Assembly (NCBI GenBank): GCA_024639005.1
Contig: JAHEJD010000002.1
Location: 1-64,000, forward strand
Direction of reading: 5' to 3'
DNA from: Chromatiaceae bacterium
Lineage (GTDB): Bacteria; Pseudomonadota; Gammaproteobacteria; Chromatiales; Chromatiaceae
Length of the DNA: 64,000 bases
The notes under the pieces were generated by a model. It saw only the letters and a list, made by a program, of their open reading frames with translations, did no database searches and had not been told where the DNA came from. Shown in pieces: positions 1-10,130 of this stretch. The translations under genes and the position numbers were made by a program. The first letter of the stretch is position 1; each line of letters begins with the position of its first letter.

Positions 1-28
1 CTTTTGGCGGACCAGCTTCGGGCCAGGT

Positions 29-113
29 GGGCTCGGCCTTTCCTGTCTTCGGTCTGTTCATTTAGTGGCCGCCGCGTGCGTTATGAGCACCACTCTCATG
101 TACCTCCGACCCC
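29..113 (+). repeat. Left copy of ~86-nt imperfect direct repeat flanking the rhodanese gene
   Basis: gggctcggcctt...ggtctgttc...gtggccgccgcgtg...accactctcatgt.cct.ccgaccc aligns almost ungapped with 886-971. Confidence 0.75.
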
Positions 114-185
114 CACTCCCGCATAAGATGGCACCATGATCTGACGGAAAGCGGCCACGACTGAGCGCCGCCAGCAAGCGAGCAA

Positions 186-845
186 ATGATCATGCAAGAG
201 GGTACCGCACTACTTTTAGCGCTAGTCCTGTCTGCAACACCGGCGAGTGCGGTCGATAAATCGCAGGTGAAAGAGAAATGGCACACACCATTCCATCTCT
301 ATCTGACCGCGCAAGAGGCCTACGCGATGAAGACGGCCGATCCTGAGGGATGGCTCCTAGTCGACATAAGAACCCCCCAGGAGTTGCGCTATACAGGTGT
401 CGCCGACCAGGTGGATGCGAATATTCCATATCGCGTCGATTCGACAGAATGGCGGGAAAAGTCAGATGGCATTCACGGTACATTCCGCAGGCCGCTTAAC
501 GCCGACTTCGAGGCGGCAGTCGGGAATGTATTGCATGCGATGGGCCTCACCAAATCGAGCCCAGTGATCATCATGTGCACATCCAGCAGTCGGGCACCGC
601 ATGCCGCACGTGCATTGCACGATGCCGGATTTGCCCAAGTCTACACGCAGGTGGAGGGCTTCGAGGGTATCAAGGCCAAGTCGGGCGAACACAAGGGAAA
701 GCGCGTCGTCGCCGGCTGGAAAAACGAGGGCTTGCCGTGGAGCTACCACTTGCAGGCGTCGAAGATGTATTTCAACTTCGACCCGAAACGAGTGGTCGAG
801 GGCGCGTCGCCCGCGGGCTCGCGCGTTAGATCGGTGCGAGAGTAA
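186..845 (+). CDS. Exported rhodanese-like domain protein
   Basis: N-terminal signal-like peptide (LLLALVLSATPASA), LLVDIRTPQE motif and Cys active-site loop CTSSSR. Confidence 0.8.
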   Translation: MIMQEGTALLLALVLSATPASAVDKSQVKEKWHTPFHLYLTAQEAYAMKTADPEGWLLVDIRTPQELRYTGVADQVDANIPYRVDSTEWREKSDGIHGTFRRPLNADFEAAVGNVLHAMGLTKSSPVIIMCTSSSRAPHAARALHDAGFAQVYTQVEGFEGIKAKSGEHKGKRVVAGWKNEGLPWSYHLQASKMYFNFDPKRVVEGASPAGSRVRSVRE

Positions 846-883
846 AGGAATAGCTTGCCTAAGCTGAGCAGGTCAGAGAGCAC

Positions 884-943
884 ATGGGCTCGGCCTTCGA
901 CCTCTTTGGTCTGTTCTTCTTGTGGCCACCGCGTGTGGTTTGA
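884..943 (+). CDS. Candidate 19-aa hydrophobic micro-ORF MGSAFDLFGLFFLWPPRVV
   Basis: ATG...TGA inside the downstream repeat copy; GAG-rich stretch just upstream; the upstream copy keeps a related frame VGSAFPVFGLFI*. Confidence 0.25.
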   Translation: MGSAFDLFGLFFLWPPRVV

Positions 944-971
944 GAACCACTCTCATGTTCCTTCCGACCCA
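886..971 (+). repeat. Right copy of ~86-nt imperfect direct repeat flanking the rhodanese gene
   Basis: Aligns with 29-113; contains hairpin GTGGTT-TGAG-AACCAC. Confidence 0.75.
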
Positions 972-1029
972 TGACCAGGACCCCCCGCCGCCGAGGCGCC
1001 GGTTGTTCATAATCAGCCTACGGGCTGAG

Positions 1030-2421
1030 TCAGATTTCGTCGACGTTGGTATCGATCTCGTCGATCGTCGAACCGCGTATCTTCAAGGTTCCCGGTCCGT
1101 CAATCGTTTCATCATCGTCGTCGACAAGGAAACTTTCGACTTTCAAGTCGTTTCCGATGATCCTCGAGCCTTTCACTTCAGCTTCAAGTTTACCCTCTCC
1201 CAGTTGAACGATCTCCACGCCACTGCTGTCATTGTCGATGGCAGTCACAGAGCGCAGTTCGGCGAACATGTCACCATCACCGGTTTCTTCCAACTCGATG
1301 CCGTCGTTATTCAGTGTTTCGGTCACTTTCACTGAACGAAGATCGGCAACGATGTCACCTTTGCCTTCTTCAGAGGCCTTAATGGCCTCGTCGCTGTTCA
1401 TGTCGCCGACGATCTTGGCAAGGTCGAGCTCGATGTCGCCATCACCCGCCTCGTCGAAGTCGAAGCCCTCGTCGAGATTTTCCATAAGCTTGACATTCTT
1501 GGCGTTGACCCAAATCGAGCCAGCGCCACCTTCATCGATGTCGATGCCGTCATCGAGGTCGAGAACCAATTCTCCATCGTCATCCTCTACGCAGGTCGGA
1601 TCATCAGGGGATTCCAGGTCGGTGATTGGTGCGCAATAGCCTCCGTTGTCGTTGAACGCGACGTTCCGCAACGACACTTTGACATCGCCGTCGCCGTTCT
1701 CGTCGAATTCCGCGCCGTCGGCGCCGACACCGATGAATTCGGAGTTGGTGATCTTCGCCGTGATGCCGCCGCCGTCCCGCTCGTCGACACGCGCGCCATC
1801 GGCATCGAATACGCCGTACCCGACGCCGTCGATCGAGACATTCTTCAATTCTAGATGAACCGAAGCGGGTGTGCCCTCACCGTCACCCTCGGCGCCCGAG
1901 CCGCAGTCGTCGCCAAGACTGCAGTCAGAGACATGAATGCCGTGGTACGCGACGTCAGCGATTGAGACGTTGGTCAATTGGACCTTGACGGTATCGGTAC
2001 GTTTTTCGTCTGCGCCGAAAATGTCTACGAAGATACCCTTGCCCTTGCCAGTGCTCTGCATATCCACGGAAAAGCCGCCAATGCCGACGATATTCAGGTT
2101 TTTGACCGTCAGGTCGGCCCCCTCGATTATCGCGAGGACCGTGAAGTCGCCGTTTGGGAAAATGGTTGCACCGCCACCGATAATCTTTAGGGGTGTGGTT
2201 CCCGTGTATTCGAGTGTGCTTGCAGTCGCGATCGCTCCGACGGAACTCTTGATGACGATCTTGTCTGCGCCGCTGCTAAGCGCTGCTCGCAGCGAGCCGT
2301 CTCCTTGGTCGTCACCGTTAGTGACCAACGCGGTCGCGGCAAAAGCCGATGATGATACTAATAAAAAAAAGCCCGAAATCGCGGCCGCAACCCGCGCCGC
2401 GATCGGTCGTTTTTTGAACAT
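1030..2421 (-). CDS. Exported acidic repeat protein, probable right-handed parallel beta-helix
   Basis: Signal peptide (ISGFFLLVSSSAFA), DGSLRAAL start typical of secreted beta-helix proteins, recurring E-x-G-x-GDI/GDGDI turns. Confidence 0.65.
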   Translation of the reverse strand: MFKKRPIAARVAAAISGFFLLVSSSAFAATALVTNGDDQGDGSLRAALSSGADKIVIKSSVGAIATASTLEYTGTTPLKIIGGGATIFPNGDFTVLAIIEGADLTVKNLNIVGIGGFSVDMQSTGKGKGIFVDIFGADEKRTDTVKVQLTNVSIADVAYHGIHVSDCSLGDDCGSGAEGDGEGTPASVHLELKNVSIDGVGYGVFDADGARVDERDGGGITAKITNSEFIGVGADGAEFDENGDGDVKVSLRNVAFNDNGGYCAPITDLESPDDPTCVEDDDGELVLDLDDGIDIDEGGAGSIWVNAKNVKLMENLDEGFDFDEAGDGDIELDLAKIVGDMNSDEAIKASEEGKGDIVADLRSVKVTETLNNDGIELEETGDGDMFAELRSVTAIDNDSSGVEIVQLGEGKLEAEVKGSRIIGNDLKVESFLVDDDDETIDGPGTLKIRGSTIDEIDTNVDEI

Positions 2422-2556
2422 CGTTCTCGGACCCCAGTTTGGTTTGATGGCTCTTCTCGCCCTTTCAGGCTAAAGGTAGTCTCACAGTAAACCATGACAG
2501 TTACATGACAAGCGCCGATAGCGGTTCGTTTAATTCGCTTTTTTTGGCGCTTTTTT

Positions 2557-2588
2557 GGGTCTGACCCTTACGCATCGGGGTCTGACCC
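2557..2588. repeat. Two tandem (G)GGGTCTGACCC palindromic motifs
   Basis: gggtctgaccc at 2557-2567 and ggggtctgaccc at 2577-2588. Confidence 0.75.
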
Positions 2589-2595
2589 GTTGTCC

Positions 2596-5301
2596 TCACA
2601 GCAAGCCCTTGCGCCCGCCACGCCAGCGCAGCACTGCCTTCTCCAGTTCCACCAGCCCGAACAGCGCCAGGCCGAACGCCAGGATACGTGCCCAGGCGGC
2701 GGCGTCGATGGCGGCGGTGCCGAAGAAGGACTGCATCAGCGGCAGGTAGGTGAACAGCAGCTGAAACCCCACCACCAGCACGATGGCGACCAACACATAG
2801 CGGTTACCCAGCAGGCCGGCGCGATTGAGCACCGGCGCGGTGAGAAAGCGGGCATTGAGCAAGTAGAAGACCTCGGCGATGACCAGCGCATTGACCGCCA
2901 CGGTACGGGCCTCCTCGAGCCCGGTGCCCTGCGCGCGTTCCCACAGGAACAGCCCGAAGGTGCCCGTTACCATCAGTACTGACACGAAGATGATGCGCCA
3001 GGTCATGAAGCCGGTCAGCAACGGCTCGCTGGGTGGCCGCGGGCGACGCCGCATCAGATCGGCCTCGCCGGCCTCGAAGGCCAGCGACAGCGCCAGTGTG
3101 ACGGCGGTGATCATGTTGACCCACAGGATCTGCGCCGCGGTGACCGGCAGCATGCGGCCCATGGCCACGGCCGCCAGGATGGTCAGCGCCTCGCCGCCGT
3201 TGGTGGGCAGGATGAACAGGATGGATTTCTTGATGTTGTCGTAGACGGTGCGCCCTTCGCGGATCGCGTGGGTGATGGAGGCGAAGTTGTCGTCCGCGAG
3301 CACCATCTCGGCTGCCTCTTTGGCGGCCTCGGTGCCCTTCAGACCCATGGCCACACCCACCCCGGCGCGTTTCAGGGCCGGCGCGTCGTTGACGCCGTCG
3401 CCAGTCATGCTGACCACCTGGTCGCGGGCCTGCAGCGCACGCACCAGGCGCAGCTTGTGCTCCGGGCTGGCGCGGGCGAACACGTCCACGTCCAGCGCAC
3501 GCGCCTCCAGCGCCGCGTCGTTCAGTCGGTCGAGGTCCGCACCGGTCAGCACTTGACGACCGTCACCTATCCCCATCTGGGTGGCGATGGCCGTGGCGGT
3601 GGTGGCATGATCCCCGGTAATCATCTTCACGCCGATGCCGGCCGAGCGGCAGTGCGCGACCGCCTCGATGGCCTCGTTGCGCGGCGGGTCGATGATGCCC
3701 ACCAGGCCGAGCATCGCCAGCTCCCCGGCCACGTCGTCGAACCGCAGCGCCTCCTGCTCTGGCCGAGCCGGGTGGACCGCGATCGCCAGTGCCCGCTGAC
3801 CGCGTCGCCCGATCTCCTCCACCTCGGCCAGCCAGTAGTCGAGTTCGAACGGGGTATCGCCGGTCTCGGTGCGCTGATGGCTGCAACGGCTGAACACCAC
3901 CTCGGGTGCACCCTTGACATAGATGCTGCGCTGGCCGGCATGGTCATGGTGCAGCGTGGCCATGAAGCGGTGCTCGGACTCGAACGGGATGATGTCGTCG
4001 CGGGGCAGCTCCTCGACCAGGAGCTCCGGGTCGAGCCCGGCCTTGCGACCGAGCACCAACAGCGCACCCTCCATGGGATCGCCCTCCACCCGCCACTGGC
4101 CATTGTGCGCCACCAGCCGGGCGTCGTTGCACAGCACGCTGGCCAGGCACAGCTCCTGCAGGACCGGATGGTCGCCCGGCGCCTCGTCGCGGCCATCGCT
4201 ACTGAAACCACCGTGTGGGTCGTAGCCGACACCGCTGACGGTATAGAGCCGGTGGCGGGTGGCCACCGCCTGAACGGTCATCTCGTTGCGGGTCAGGGTG
4301 CCGGTCTTGTCCGAGCAAATCACCGTCACCGAGCCCAGCGTCTCCACCGCGGGCAGCCGGCGGATGATGGCGTTGCGTGCCGCCATGCGCTGCACGCCGA
4401 TGGCCAGGGTGATGGTGATGATGGCCGGCAGGCCCTCCGGGATGGCTGCCACCGCCAGACCCACGCCGGCGAGGAACATCTCGCTGAGCGGATAGTCGTG
4501 CACCAGGATGCCGAATATCGCGGTGAAGACGGCCAGCGCCAGGATGGCGGCGGTCAGGCCGCGGGCGAAGCGCGCCATCTGCCGCGTCAATGGCGTCTCC
4601 ATGGTCTGCACCTCGGCGAGCATGGCGCTGATGCGGCCGATCTCGGTGCTGTCGCCGGTGGCCGTCACCACACCGGTGGCCTGGCCGTAGGTCACCAGCG
4701 TGCCGGAGTAGCCCATATTGCGCCGGTCGCCCAGCGGCGCCTCCTCGCGCACCCTCTCGACGTGCTTGGTCGAGGGCACGGATTCCCCGGTGAGTATGGC
4801 CTCGTCGATGCGCAGCTCGCGAATCGTTGCCAGGCGCAGGTCGGCGGGGACCCGGTCACCGGACTGCAGGAACACCAGGTCGCCGGGCACCAGTTGTTCG
4901 GCCGGTACCGTGCGGCGGTGGCCGTCACGGATCACCGTGGCCTGCAGCGACAGCAGGTTGCGCACCGCCTCCAACGCCTTCTCTGCCTTGCCCTCCTGGA
5001 TGAAACCGATGATGCTGTTGATCAGCACCACGCCGAAGATCACCCCGGCATCGACGAAGTGGCCGAGCAAGACGGTGACCACGCCGGCGGCCAGCAGGAT
5101 GTAGATCAACAGGTTGTCGAACTGGGTGAGAAAACGCGCCAGCGCGCTGCGCGGCTTGGGCGGCGTGAGGCGGTTGACGCCGTAGCGCTCCAGGCGCTGT
5201 CGCGCGACGGCGTCGGTCAGGCCGCCACTGCCGACGGCCAGGCGCTGCATGGCCTCGTCGCTGGTCAGGTGGTGCCAAGTTGGGGCGCTCTGTTCGGTCA
5301 T
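2596..5301 (-). CDS. Cation-transporting P-type ATPase (type II)
   Basis: 901 aa; CSDKTGTLT phosphorylation motif, [18 protein letters not shown]-terminal cation-ATPase domain. Confidence 0.93.
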   Translation of the reverse strand: MTEQSAPTWHHLTSDEAMQRLAVGSGGLTDAVARQRLERYGVNRLTPPKPRSALARFLTQFDNLLIYILLAAGVVTVLLGHFVDAGVIFGVVLINSIIGFIQEGKAEKALEAVRNLLSLQATVIRDGHRRTVPAEQLVPGDLVFLQSGDRVPADLRLATIRELRIDEAILTGESVPSTKHVERVREEAPLGDRRNMGYSGTLVTYGQATGVVTATGDSTEIGRISAMLAEVQTMETPLTRQMARFARGLTAAILALAVFTAIFGILVHDYPLSEMFLAGVGLAVAAIPEGLPAIITITLAIGVQRMAARNAIIRRLPAVETLGSVTVICSDKTGTLTRNEMTVQAVATRHRLYTVSGVGYDPHGGFSSDGRDEAPGDHPVLQELCLASVLCNDARLVAHNGQWRVEGDPMEGALLVLGRKAGLDPELLVEELPRDDIIPFESEHRFMATLHHDHAGQRSIYVKGAPEVVFSRCSHQRTETGDTPFELDYWLAEVEEIGRRGQRALAIAVHPARPEQEALRFDDVAGELAMLGLVGIIDPPRNEAIEAVAHCRSAGIGVKMITGDHATTATAIATQMGIGDGRQVLTGADLDRLNDAALEARALDVDVFARASPEHKLRLVRALQARDQVVSMTGDGVNDAPALKRAGVGVAMGLKGTEAAKEAAEMVLADDNFASITHAIREGRTVYDNIKKSILFILPTNGGEALTILAAVAMGRMLPVTAAQILWVNMITAVTLALSLAFEAGEADLMRRRPRPPSEPLLTGFMTWRIIFVSVLMVTGTFGLFLWERAQGTGLEEARTVAVNALVIAEVFYLLNARFLTAPVLNRAGLLGNRYVLVAIVLVVGFQLLFTYLPLMQSFFGTAAIDAAAWARILAFGLALFGLVELEKAVLRWRGGRKGLL

Positions 5302-5418
5302 TGTGACTCCTTCGCAGGGACGGCCGTGAGATGGGACCCTCGTCGGTTCGGATTGGTCGAACCTTAAGAGGTGACGGCGGCGCTGGCCAGTCAGAACACG
5401 CCGCTGCCGCGGTCCGTC

Positions 5419-5432
5419 GGGGTCTGACCCCC
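5419..5432. repeat. GGGGTCTGACCCCC palindromic motif
   Basis: Direct reading; same motif as 2557-2588 and 8337-8370. Confidence 0.7.
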
Positions 5433-5511
5433 TTCAAAAGCGCGTCGGGGTAAACTCGGGAGCCGTTCGCGCCCGCGGACTGACAACAGCCGGGAGGCGC
5501 CCTGATCCGTC

Positions 5512-6957
5512 ATGGAAGCCCTACTAGAACAGACCGCAAGGCGCTTTGCAGATCAGGTCTCGGCCGTGGACTTCTGGTCGCTACGCCTGGTCAGCGAGCG
5601 CAAGGAATCGCTGGCGGTGCGCCAGGATGTCGTTCAACCGCCTGACACCCTGGTCAACCGAGGCGCCTTCATCACGGTCTTCCAGGACGGCGGGGCGGGA
5701 TACGCCGCTACCAGTGATCTCAGCCCGTCCGGACTGTATGGCGCGCTCAAGCGCGCCCGCGAATGGGCGATACTGACCGCCCCTTGGAACCTGCTGGGCA
5801 CCGAGGACCATCCGCGCAGCGCCCGGACCGGCGGCTACGAGACGCCGGTGACCGAGCCCTGGGAGGGGCTGTCGATCGCGGAGAAAATCGACTTGCTCCA
5901 GACAGCGAGCCGTTCCTTGAAGATCGACAATCGCATCGTGGACTGGTGGGCCTGGCTGGTCTACCGACGGATCGACACCCTGCTCGTCAGCGGCGACGGG
6001 GCGCGGGTCGAGCAGCGCTTCCACATCATCGACCCCGGGCTGAAGGCGGTGGCCAACCTGGGGTCTAAGACTCAGGTCCGCACCGGCGGCGCGGCGCGCG
6101 GGGCGCTCCAGGGTGGGCTGGAGAGGCTCGAGCACCTGGGATTCTCCGCTCAGGGGCCGAGAGTCGCAGCGGAGGCCTTGGCGCTGCTGGAGGCCCCGGA
6201 GTGCCCACAGGGCAGGATGGACCTGCTGCTCATGCCCAGTCAGATGGCGCTGCAGATCCACGAAAGCATCGGCCATCCGCTCGAGCTCGACCGCATCCTG
6301 GGCGATGAACGCAACTACGCCGGGACGAGCTTCGTGACCCCGGACATGTTCGGTCACTATCGCTACGGGTCGACGCTACTGAACGTGACCTTCGATCCCA
6401 GTTGTGACGGCGAGGCGGCGCGCTACGCCTTCGATGACGAAGGGACCCCGGCCGAGCGTGTCCACCTGATCCGCGACGGCCTGCTGCAGCGGCCACTCGG
6501 GGGTGCCAGCTCCCAGGCCCGCGCCGGACTCATCGGGACGGCGAACGCGCGCGCCTGCGACTGGGATCGCCCGCCGATCGACCGCATGGCGAACCTCAAC
6601 ATCGAACCCGGCCAGGGTAGCCTCGCGGAACTCGTATCCGGCATCGAGCGCGGGGTGCTCATGGATACCAACCGTTCCTGGTCGATCGACGACAGCCGCA
6701 ACAAGTTCCAGTTCGGTTGCGAGCTGGGCCGACTGATCGAGGACGGCGAGGTCAAAGGGGTGGTGCGCAATCCCAATTACCGCGGCATCTCGGCGACCTT
6801 CTGGCGCAGTCTCAGTGCGGTCGGTGGACGGGCGAGCTTCGAGGTCCACGGTGTCACGAATTGCGGCAAGGGTGAACCCAACCAGATGATTCACGTCGGT
6901 CACGCCTCCCCTCCCTGCGTATTCCGCGCGGTCGAGGTCTTCGGAGGGGGCGCCTGA
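5512..6957 (+). CDS. TldD-like metallopeptidase
   Basis: HESIGH (HExxxH) motif in QIHESIGHPLELDRILG; TldD/PmbA family layout; ATG of next gene overlaps the stop. Confidence 0.88.
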   Translation: MEALLEQTARRFADQVSAVDFWSLRLVSERKESLAVRQDVVQPPDTLVNRGAFITVFQDGGAGYAATSDLSPSGLYGALKRAREWAILTAPWNLLGTEDHPRSARTGGYETPVTEPWEGLSIAEKIDLLQTASRSLKIDNRIVDWWAWLVYRRIDTLLVSGDGARVEQRFHIIDPGLKAVANLGSKTQVRTGGAARGALQGGLERLEHLGFSAQGPRVAAEALALLEAPECPQGRMDLLLMPSQMALQIHESIGHPLELDRILGDERNYAGTSFVTPDMFGHYRYGSTLLNVTFDPSCDGEAARYAFDDEGTPAERVHLIRDGLLQRPLGGASSQARAGLIGTANARACDWDRPPIDRMANLNIEPGQGSLAELVSGIERGVLMDTNRSWSIDDSRNKFQFGCELGRLIEDGEVKGVVRNPNYRGISATFWRSLSAVGGRASFEVHGVTNCGKGEPNQMIHVGHASPPCVFRAVEVFGGGA

Positions 6958-8273
6958 TGCAGGACTATTTCTTCACCCTGGCCGATGCGTTGCAGGCCAA
7001 GCTGCAGGGTGCCGAGACGCTGCTGCTGTCGTTCGATGGTGAGGATTCCGACTTCATACGGTTCAACCACGGACAGGTACGCCAGGCCGGCGGCGTCGCG
7101 CGGCGCAGTCTCGCCGTCGACCTGATCGAGGCGGAGCGACATGCCGCGGGCCGGGCCCAGCTCGCCGGCGGCCTCGCGCAGGATCTGCCCCCGCTGCTTG
7201 ATCTGCTCAATGATCTGCGTAGGCAGCGGACGCATCTGCCTGCCGACCCCTACCTCAATTTCGACACCGATGGCCCGTCCGGCGAGATCCGCGTGGCGTC
7301 CGAGCTCCCAACGCGCAGCCAGGCCCTGGAGGCCATCATGGGCGCCTCCCAGAGGCTCGATCTGGTGGGGATCTGGGCTGCCGGGGCCATCTACAAAGGG
7401 TTCGCAAGCTCGCTGGGACAGCGCAACTGGCACGCCTGCGAGAGCTTCAACTTCGACTGGAGCTGTTACCACGCCGGCGACAAGGCGGTGAAGGCCAATT
7501 ACGCCGGACTGCGCTGGGATCCCGCACAGCTGCAGATCCGCATGCAGGACGCACGGGCGGATCTCGAGATCATGCAGCGGCCGCCCAAGACCATCGCGCC
7601 CGGTCGATACCGGGTCTACCTCGCCCCGCGCGCGTTGCAGGAGGTGTTGGCGATGATGGCCTGGGGAGGCTTTGGGCTGAAGAGCCACCGCACGGGTCAA
7701 AGCCCGTTGATCCTTATGCAGACCGAGGGGCAGCGCCTGGACCCGGCGGTGGACCTCAGCGAGCACCACGGCCGCGGTCTCGAACCGCCGTTCACGCCCG
7801 AGGGCTTCACCAAGCCCGAGCGTGTCAGCCTGATTGCCAACGGCGCCTACCGGGACACGCTCGTCGGCGCGCGCAGCGCCCGCGAGTACGATGCGCGTGT
7901 CAATGCTGCGGGCGAGTGGCCGGCCTCGCTCGACATGCAGCCCGGCAGCCTCGGCGCGGGCGACGTGCTCGATGCCCTGGATACCGGTCTGTATGTCAAC
8001 AGTCTGTGGTACCTGAATTTCTCCGACCGCAATCAGGCCCGTATCACGGGAATGACCCGTTTCGCCTGCTTCTGGGTCGAGGGTGGCGAGATCCGCGCGC
8101 CGGTCGACGTCATGCGTTTCGACGATTCCGTTTTCCGGATGCTGGGCGAGAATCTGCTCGGCCTGACCCGCGAGCGGGAGTTGCTGCTCGATCCGGGCAC
8201 CTACGGCGGACGCTCGAGCAATAGCGTCGAGTTGCCCGGTGCGCTGATCGAGGGCCTCGCCTTCACGCTCTAG
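6957..8273 (+). CDS. TldE/PmbA-like protein, TldD partner
   Basis: 438 aa; overlapping start with TldD; C-terminal TRFACFWVEGGEIRAPVDVMRFDDS typical of PmbA/TldD family. Confidence 0.82.
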   Translation: MQDYFFTLADALQAKLQGAETLLLSFDGEDSDFIRFNHGQVRQAGGVARRSLAVDLIEAERHAAGRAQLAGGLAQDLPPLLDLLNDLRRQRTHLPADPYLNFDTDGPSGEIRVASELPTRSQALEAIMGASQRLDLVGIWAAGAIYKGFASSLGQRNWHACESFNFDWSCYHAGDKAVKANYAGLRWDPAQLQIRMQDARADLEIMQRPPKTIAPGRYRVYLAPRALQEVLAMMAWGGFGLKSHRTGQSPLILMQTEGQRLDPAVDLSEHHGRGLEPPFTPEGFTKPERVSLIANGAYRDTLVGARSAREYDARVNAAGEWPASLDMQPGSLGAGDVLDALDTGLYVNSLWYLNFSDRNQARITGMTRFACFWVEGGEIRAPVDVMRFDDSVFRMLGENLLGLTRERELLLDPGTYGGRSSNSVELPGALIEGLAFTL

Positions 8274-8336
8274 ACGCGGGATCCTGGAAATTTCACCTAC
8301 GAAGTGGGTTCACCAAACGGGGGCGCGCCGCCAACC

Positions 8337-8370
8337 GGGGTCAGACCCCTACAAACCGGGGTCGGACCCC
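8337..8370. repeat. Two palindromic motifs GGGGTCAGACCCC and GGGGTCGGACCCC
   Basis: 8337-8349 and 8358-8370. Confidence 0.75.
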
Positions 8371-9005
8371 TGGTACCCAGCTTTGTTTGGCGCCCGGGAT
8401 CGCTGCATCATCAGCCGCATGGCCCTGAATACCGGCGGCGAGAACAGGAAGCCGATCATGAGCGCGATCAGCCTAAGCGGTACGAACTGCACGCTCGCAC
8501 AGCTGTACCCCTGAAAGCGGGGACCGGCGAAGTCCGGAGTCACCTCGATGGCGACATTTGACCCCTTGCCGAGGGTGCGCCTGCCGAACAGGACCCGCAG
8601 CGGCGCCAGCACAGCGGCGAGGCGCCCGGTATCCGCCGGGTCTTCCATGCCGATGACGAGTTCGACGCGCAGACGGCGCGGCCGCAGTGCGCGCAGCAGG
8701 TCGCGCAGCAAAAGGACCAACCCCCGCAGCAGTCCGCGGGTGCACAGGACCGCGTGCACATCGCGACGTCGCCGCAACGCGCCTCTGGCGCCCGACACGA
8801 TCAGCGCGCGCCTCTTGCGGCGTTTCGACGGGCGCGCCGCCTTCCTGCGGCCCGGGCGCAGGCGCACGCGCATGAGGCCAAACATCCAGTAAACGATGAC
8901 ACGACCCCGCCACACATCGTCCTTTCTGAGCGCGTACACGAGGTTGACGGGCACGGCCAGCAGCAAGACCGTCAGGGCCAGTACCGCGCCGATGAAAACC
9001 AACAT
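8349..9005 (-). CDS. DUF2953-like membrane protein
   Basis: N-terminal TM helix, YALRKDD...GLMRVRLRPGR; adjacent to GerW-like gene. Confidence 0.6.
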   Translation of the reverse strand: MLVFIGAVLALTVLLLAVPVNLVYALRKDDVWRGRVIVYWMFGLMRVRLRPGRRKAARPSKRRKRRALIVSGARGALRRRRDVHAVLCTRGLLRGLVLLLRDLLRALRPRRLRVELVIGMEDPADTGRLAAVLAPLRVLFGRRTLGKGSNVAIEVTPDFAGPRFQGYSCASVQFVPLRLIALMIGFLFSPPVFRAMRLMMQRSRAPNKAGYQGSDPGL

Positions 9006-9014
9006 CCCGGACCG

Positions 9015-9377
9015 TCAGTCGCTACTGGCCTCATGCTTGTTGCGGGCGTTCAGGACCGTGGCCGCAAGGGACTCGACCAGGGACACCGTCGTGCCCTTGA
9101 GCGGCTCCACCGTCACACCCTCCGGACCGATGACGATGACGCCGATAGGCTTGATACCCCCGCCACCTGCCGAGGCCCCGCCGGTACCCTCGCCTTTCAT
9201 CAGGTCCTCGCTCTTCCCGCTCCCCGAGCCGACACCGAACCCGAAGCCGATGCTGACCAGAGGGATGATCGTGTACTCCCCCACCTCGAGCGGCTCCCCG
9301 ACAACGCGCTTGGTATCCAGCGTCGTCTCGATCTCACGTAGCGCCGCCTGGATCAGTTTCTCGACGTCTTGGGCCAT
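9015..9377 (-). CDS. GerW (YtfJ)-family protein
   Basis: TKRVVGEPLEVGEYTIIPLVSIGFGFGVGSGSGK...GGGIKPIGVIVI is characteristic of the YtfJ family. Confidence 0.82.
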   Translation of the reverse strand: MAQDVEKLIQAALREIETTLDTKRVVGEPLEVGEYTIIPLVSIGFGFGVGSGSGKSEDLMKGEGTGGASAGGGGIKPIGVIVIGPEGVTVEPLKGTTVSLVESLAATVLNARNKHEASSD

Positions 9378-9492
9378 GTTAACTTGCCTCCGTATATTGT
9401 TGTGATGTTCACCATTTATCCACTGCGAGGCCGCCGGGCAGCGCCGTGTTGTGGCCGGTTACCGCAGTATATAGAGGCTCGAGGGCCCGGAA

Positions 9493-10130
9493 ATGACGAA
9501 GGACAAGCGCCAAAAGACCGGTGGCTTGCTGAGGGGGCTCATCAAGACCGGCGGAAAGGTCGCGGACAAGGGCGGCGACCTGGCCACCGCCATGCTGGAT
9601 CGGTCCGCCGCACTGATCTCGAAGCTGTCGGACGACATCGGGATCGTGGCCGACCGCGTCCTGAACATGGAGGAGCGGATCGGATTCATGGCGGACCGGA
9701 TCGTCAAGACAGAGGAACTGATGGCCAGGCTGACCGCTACAATGGCCGACAAGCAACTCGAGCTACCCGCTCTGGCGGACCACCCGGCGACGGGCCGTCT
9801 CAGGCCCCCGTGCTCAGCCTGGGTACCACCGAGTTGTCACGGGCCTCGCCGCCGGATCTGCAGATCTCGGGCGATCCGGCGGCGTACCTGCTGCACGTGT
9901 CGACCAGCCCCCGGTTCGTCGAGGGCAGCACGGTCATCAGCAGGGTCGCGACGCCGGCGGAACTCGGGATCGCGTGGCAACGGAGTCTGTCCGCGATTGC
10001 CGAGGCAGGCGACGGTTCAGCGGGGGCGCGGGTTGAGCCGGTTTACGTCTCCGTCGCCGTGAAGTCCATCGACCAGGATCAACGGGTGTCGCTGCTCTCC
10101 AACAGCGTCGACCTGACCTTAACCAGCTAG
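9493..10130 (+). pseudogene. Frameshifted ORF for a conserved-looking hypothetical protein
   Basis: Coding-like sequence in frame 1 from 9493 to ~9775 continues in frame 3 (SQAPVLSLGTTELSRASPPDLQISGDPAAYLLHVS...) to 10130. Confidence 0.55.

Noticed and set aside
3268-5367. 699-aa plus-strand ORF
   Set aside because: Antisense to the P-type ATPase; His/Gly/Ala/Arg-rich composition typical of a GC-rich shadow frame.
5581-6357. 258-aa minus-strand ORF and similar long ORFs over tldD/tldE (6376-6903, 6900-7769)
   Set aside because: Antisense shadows of confidently identified TldD/TldE proteins.
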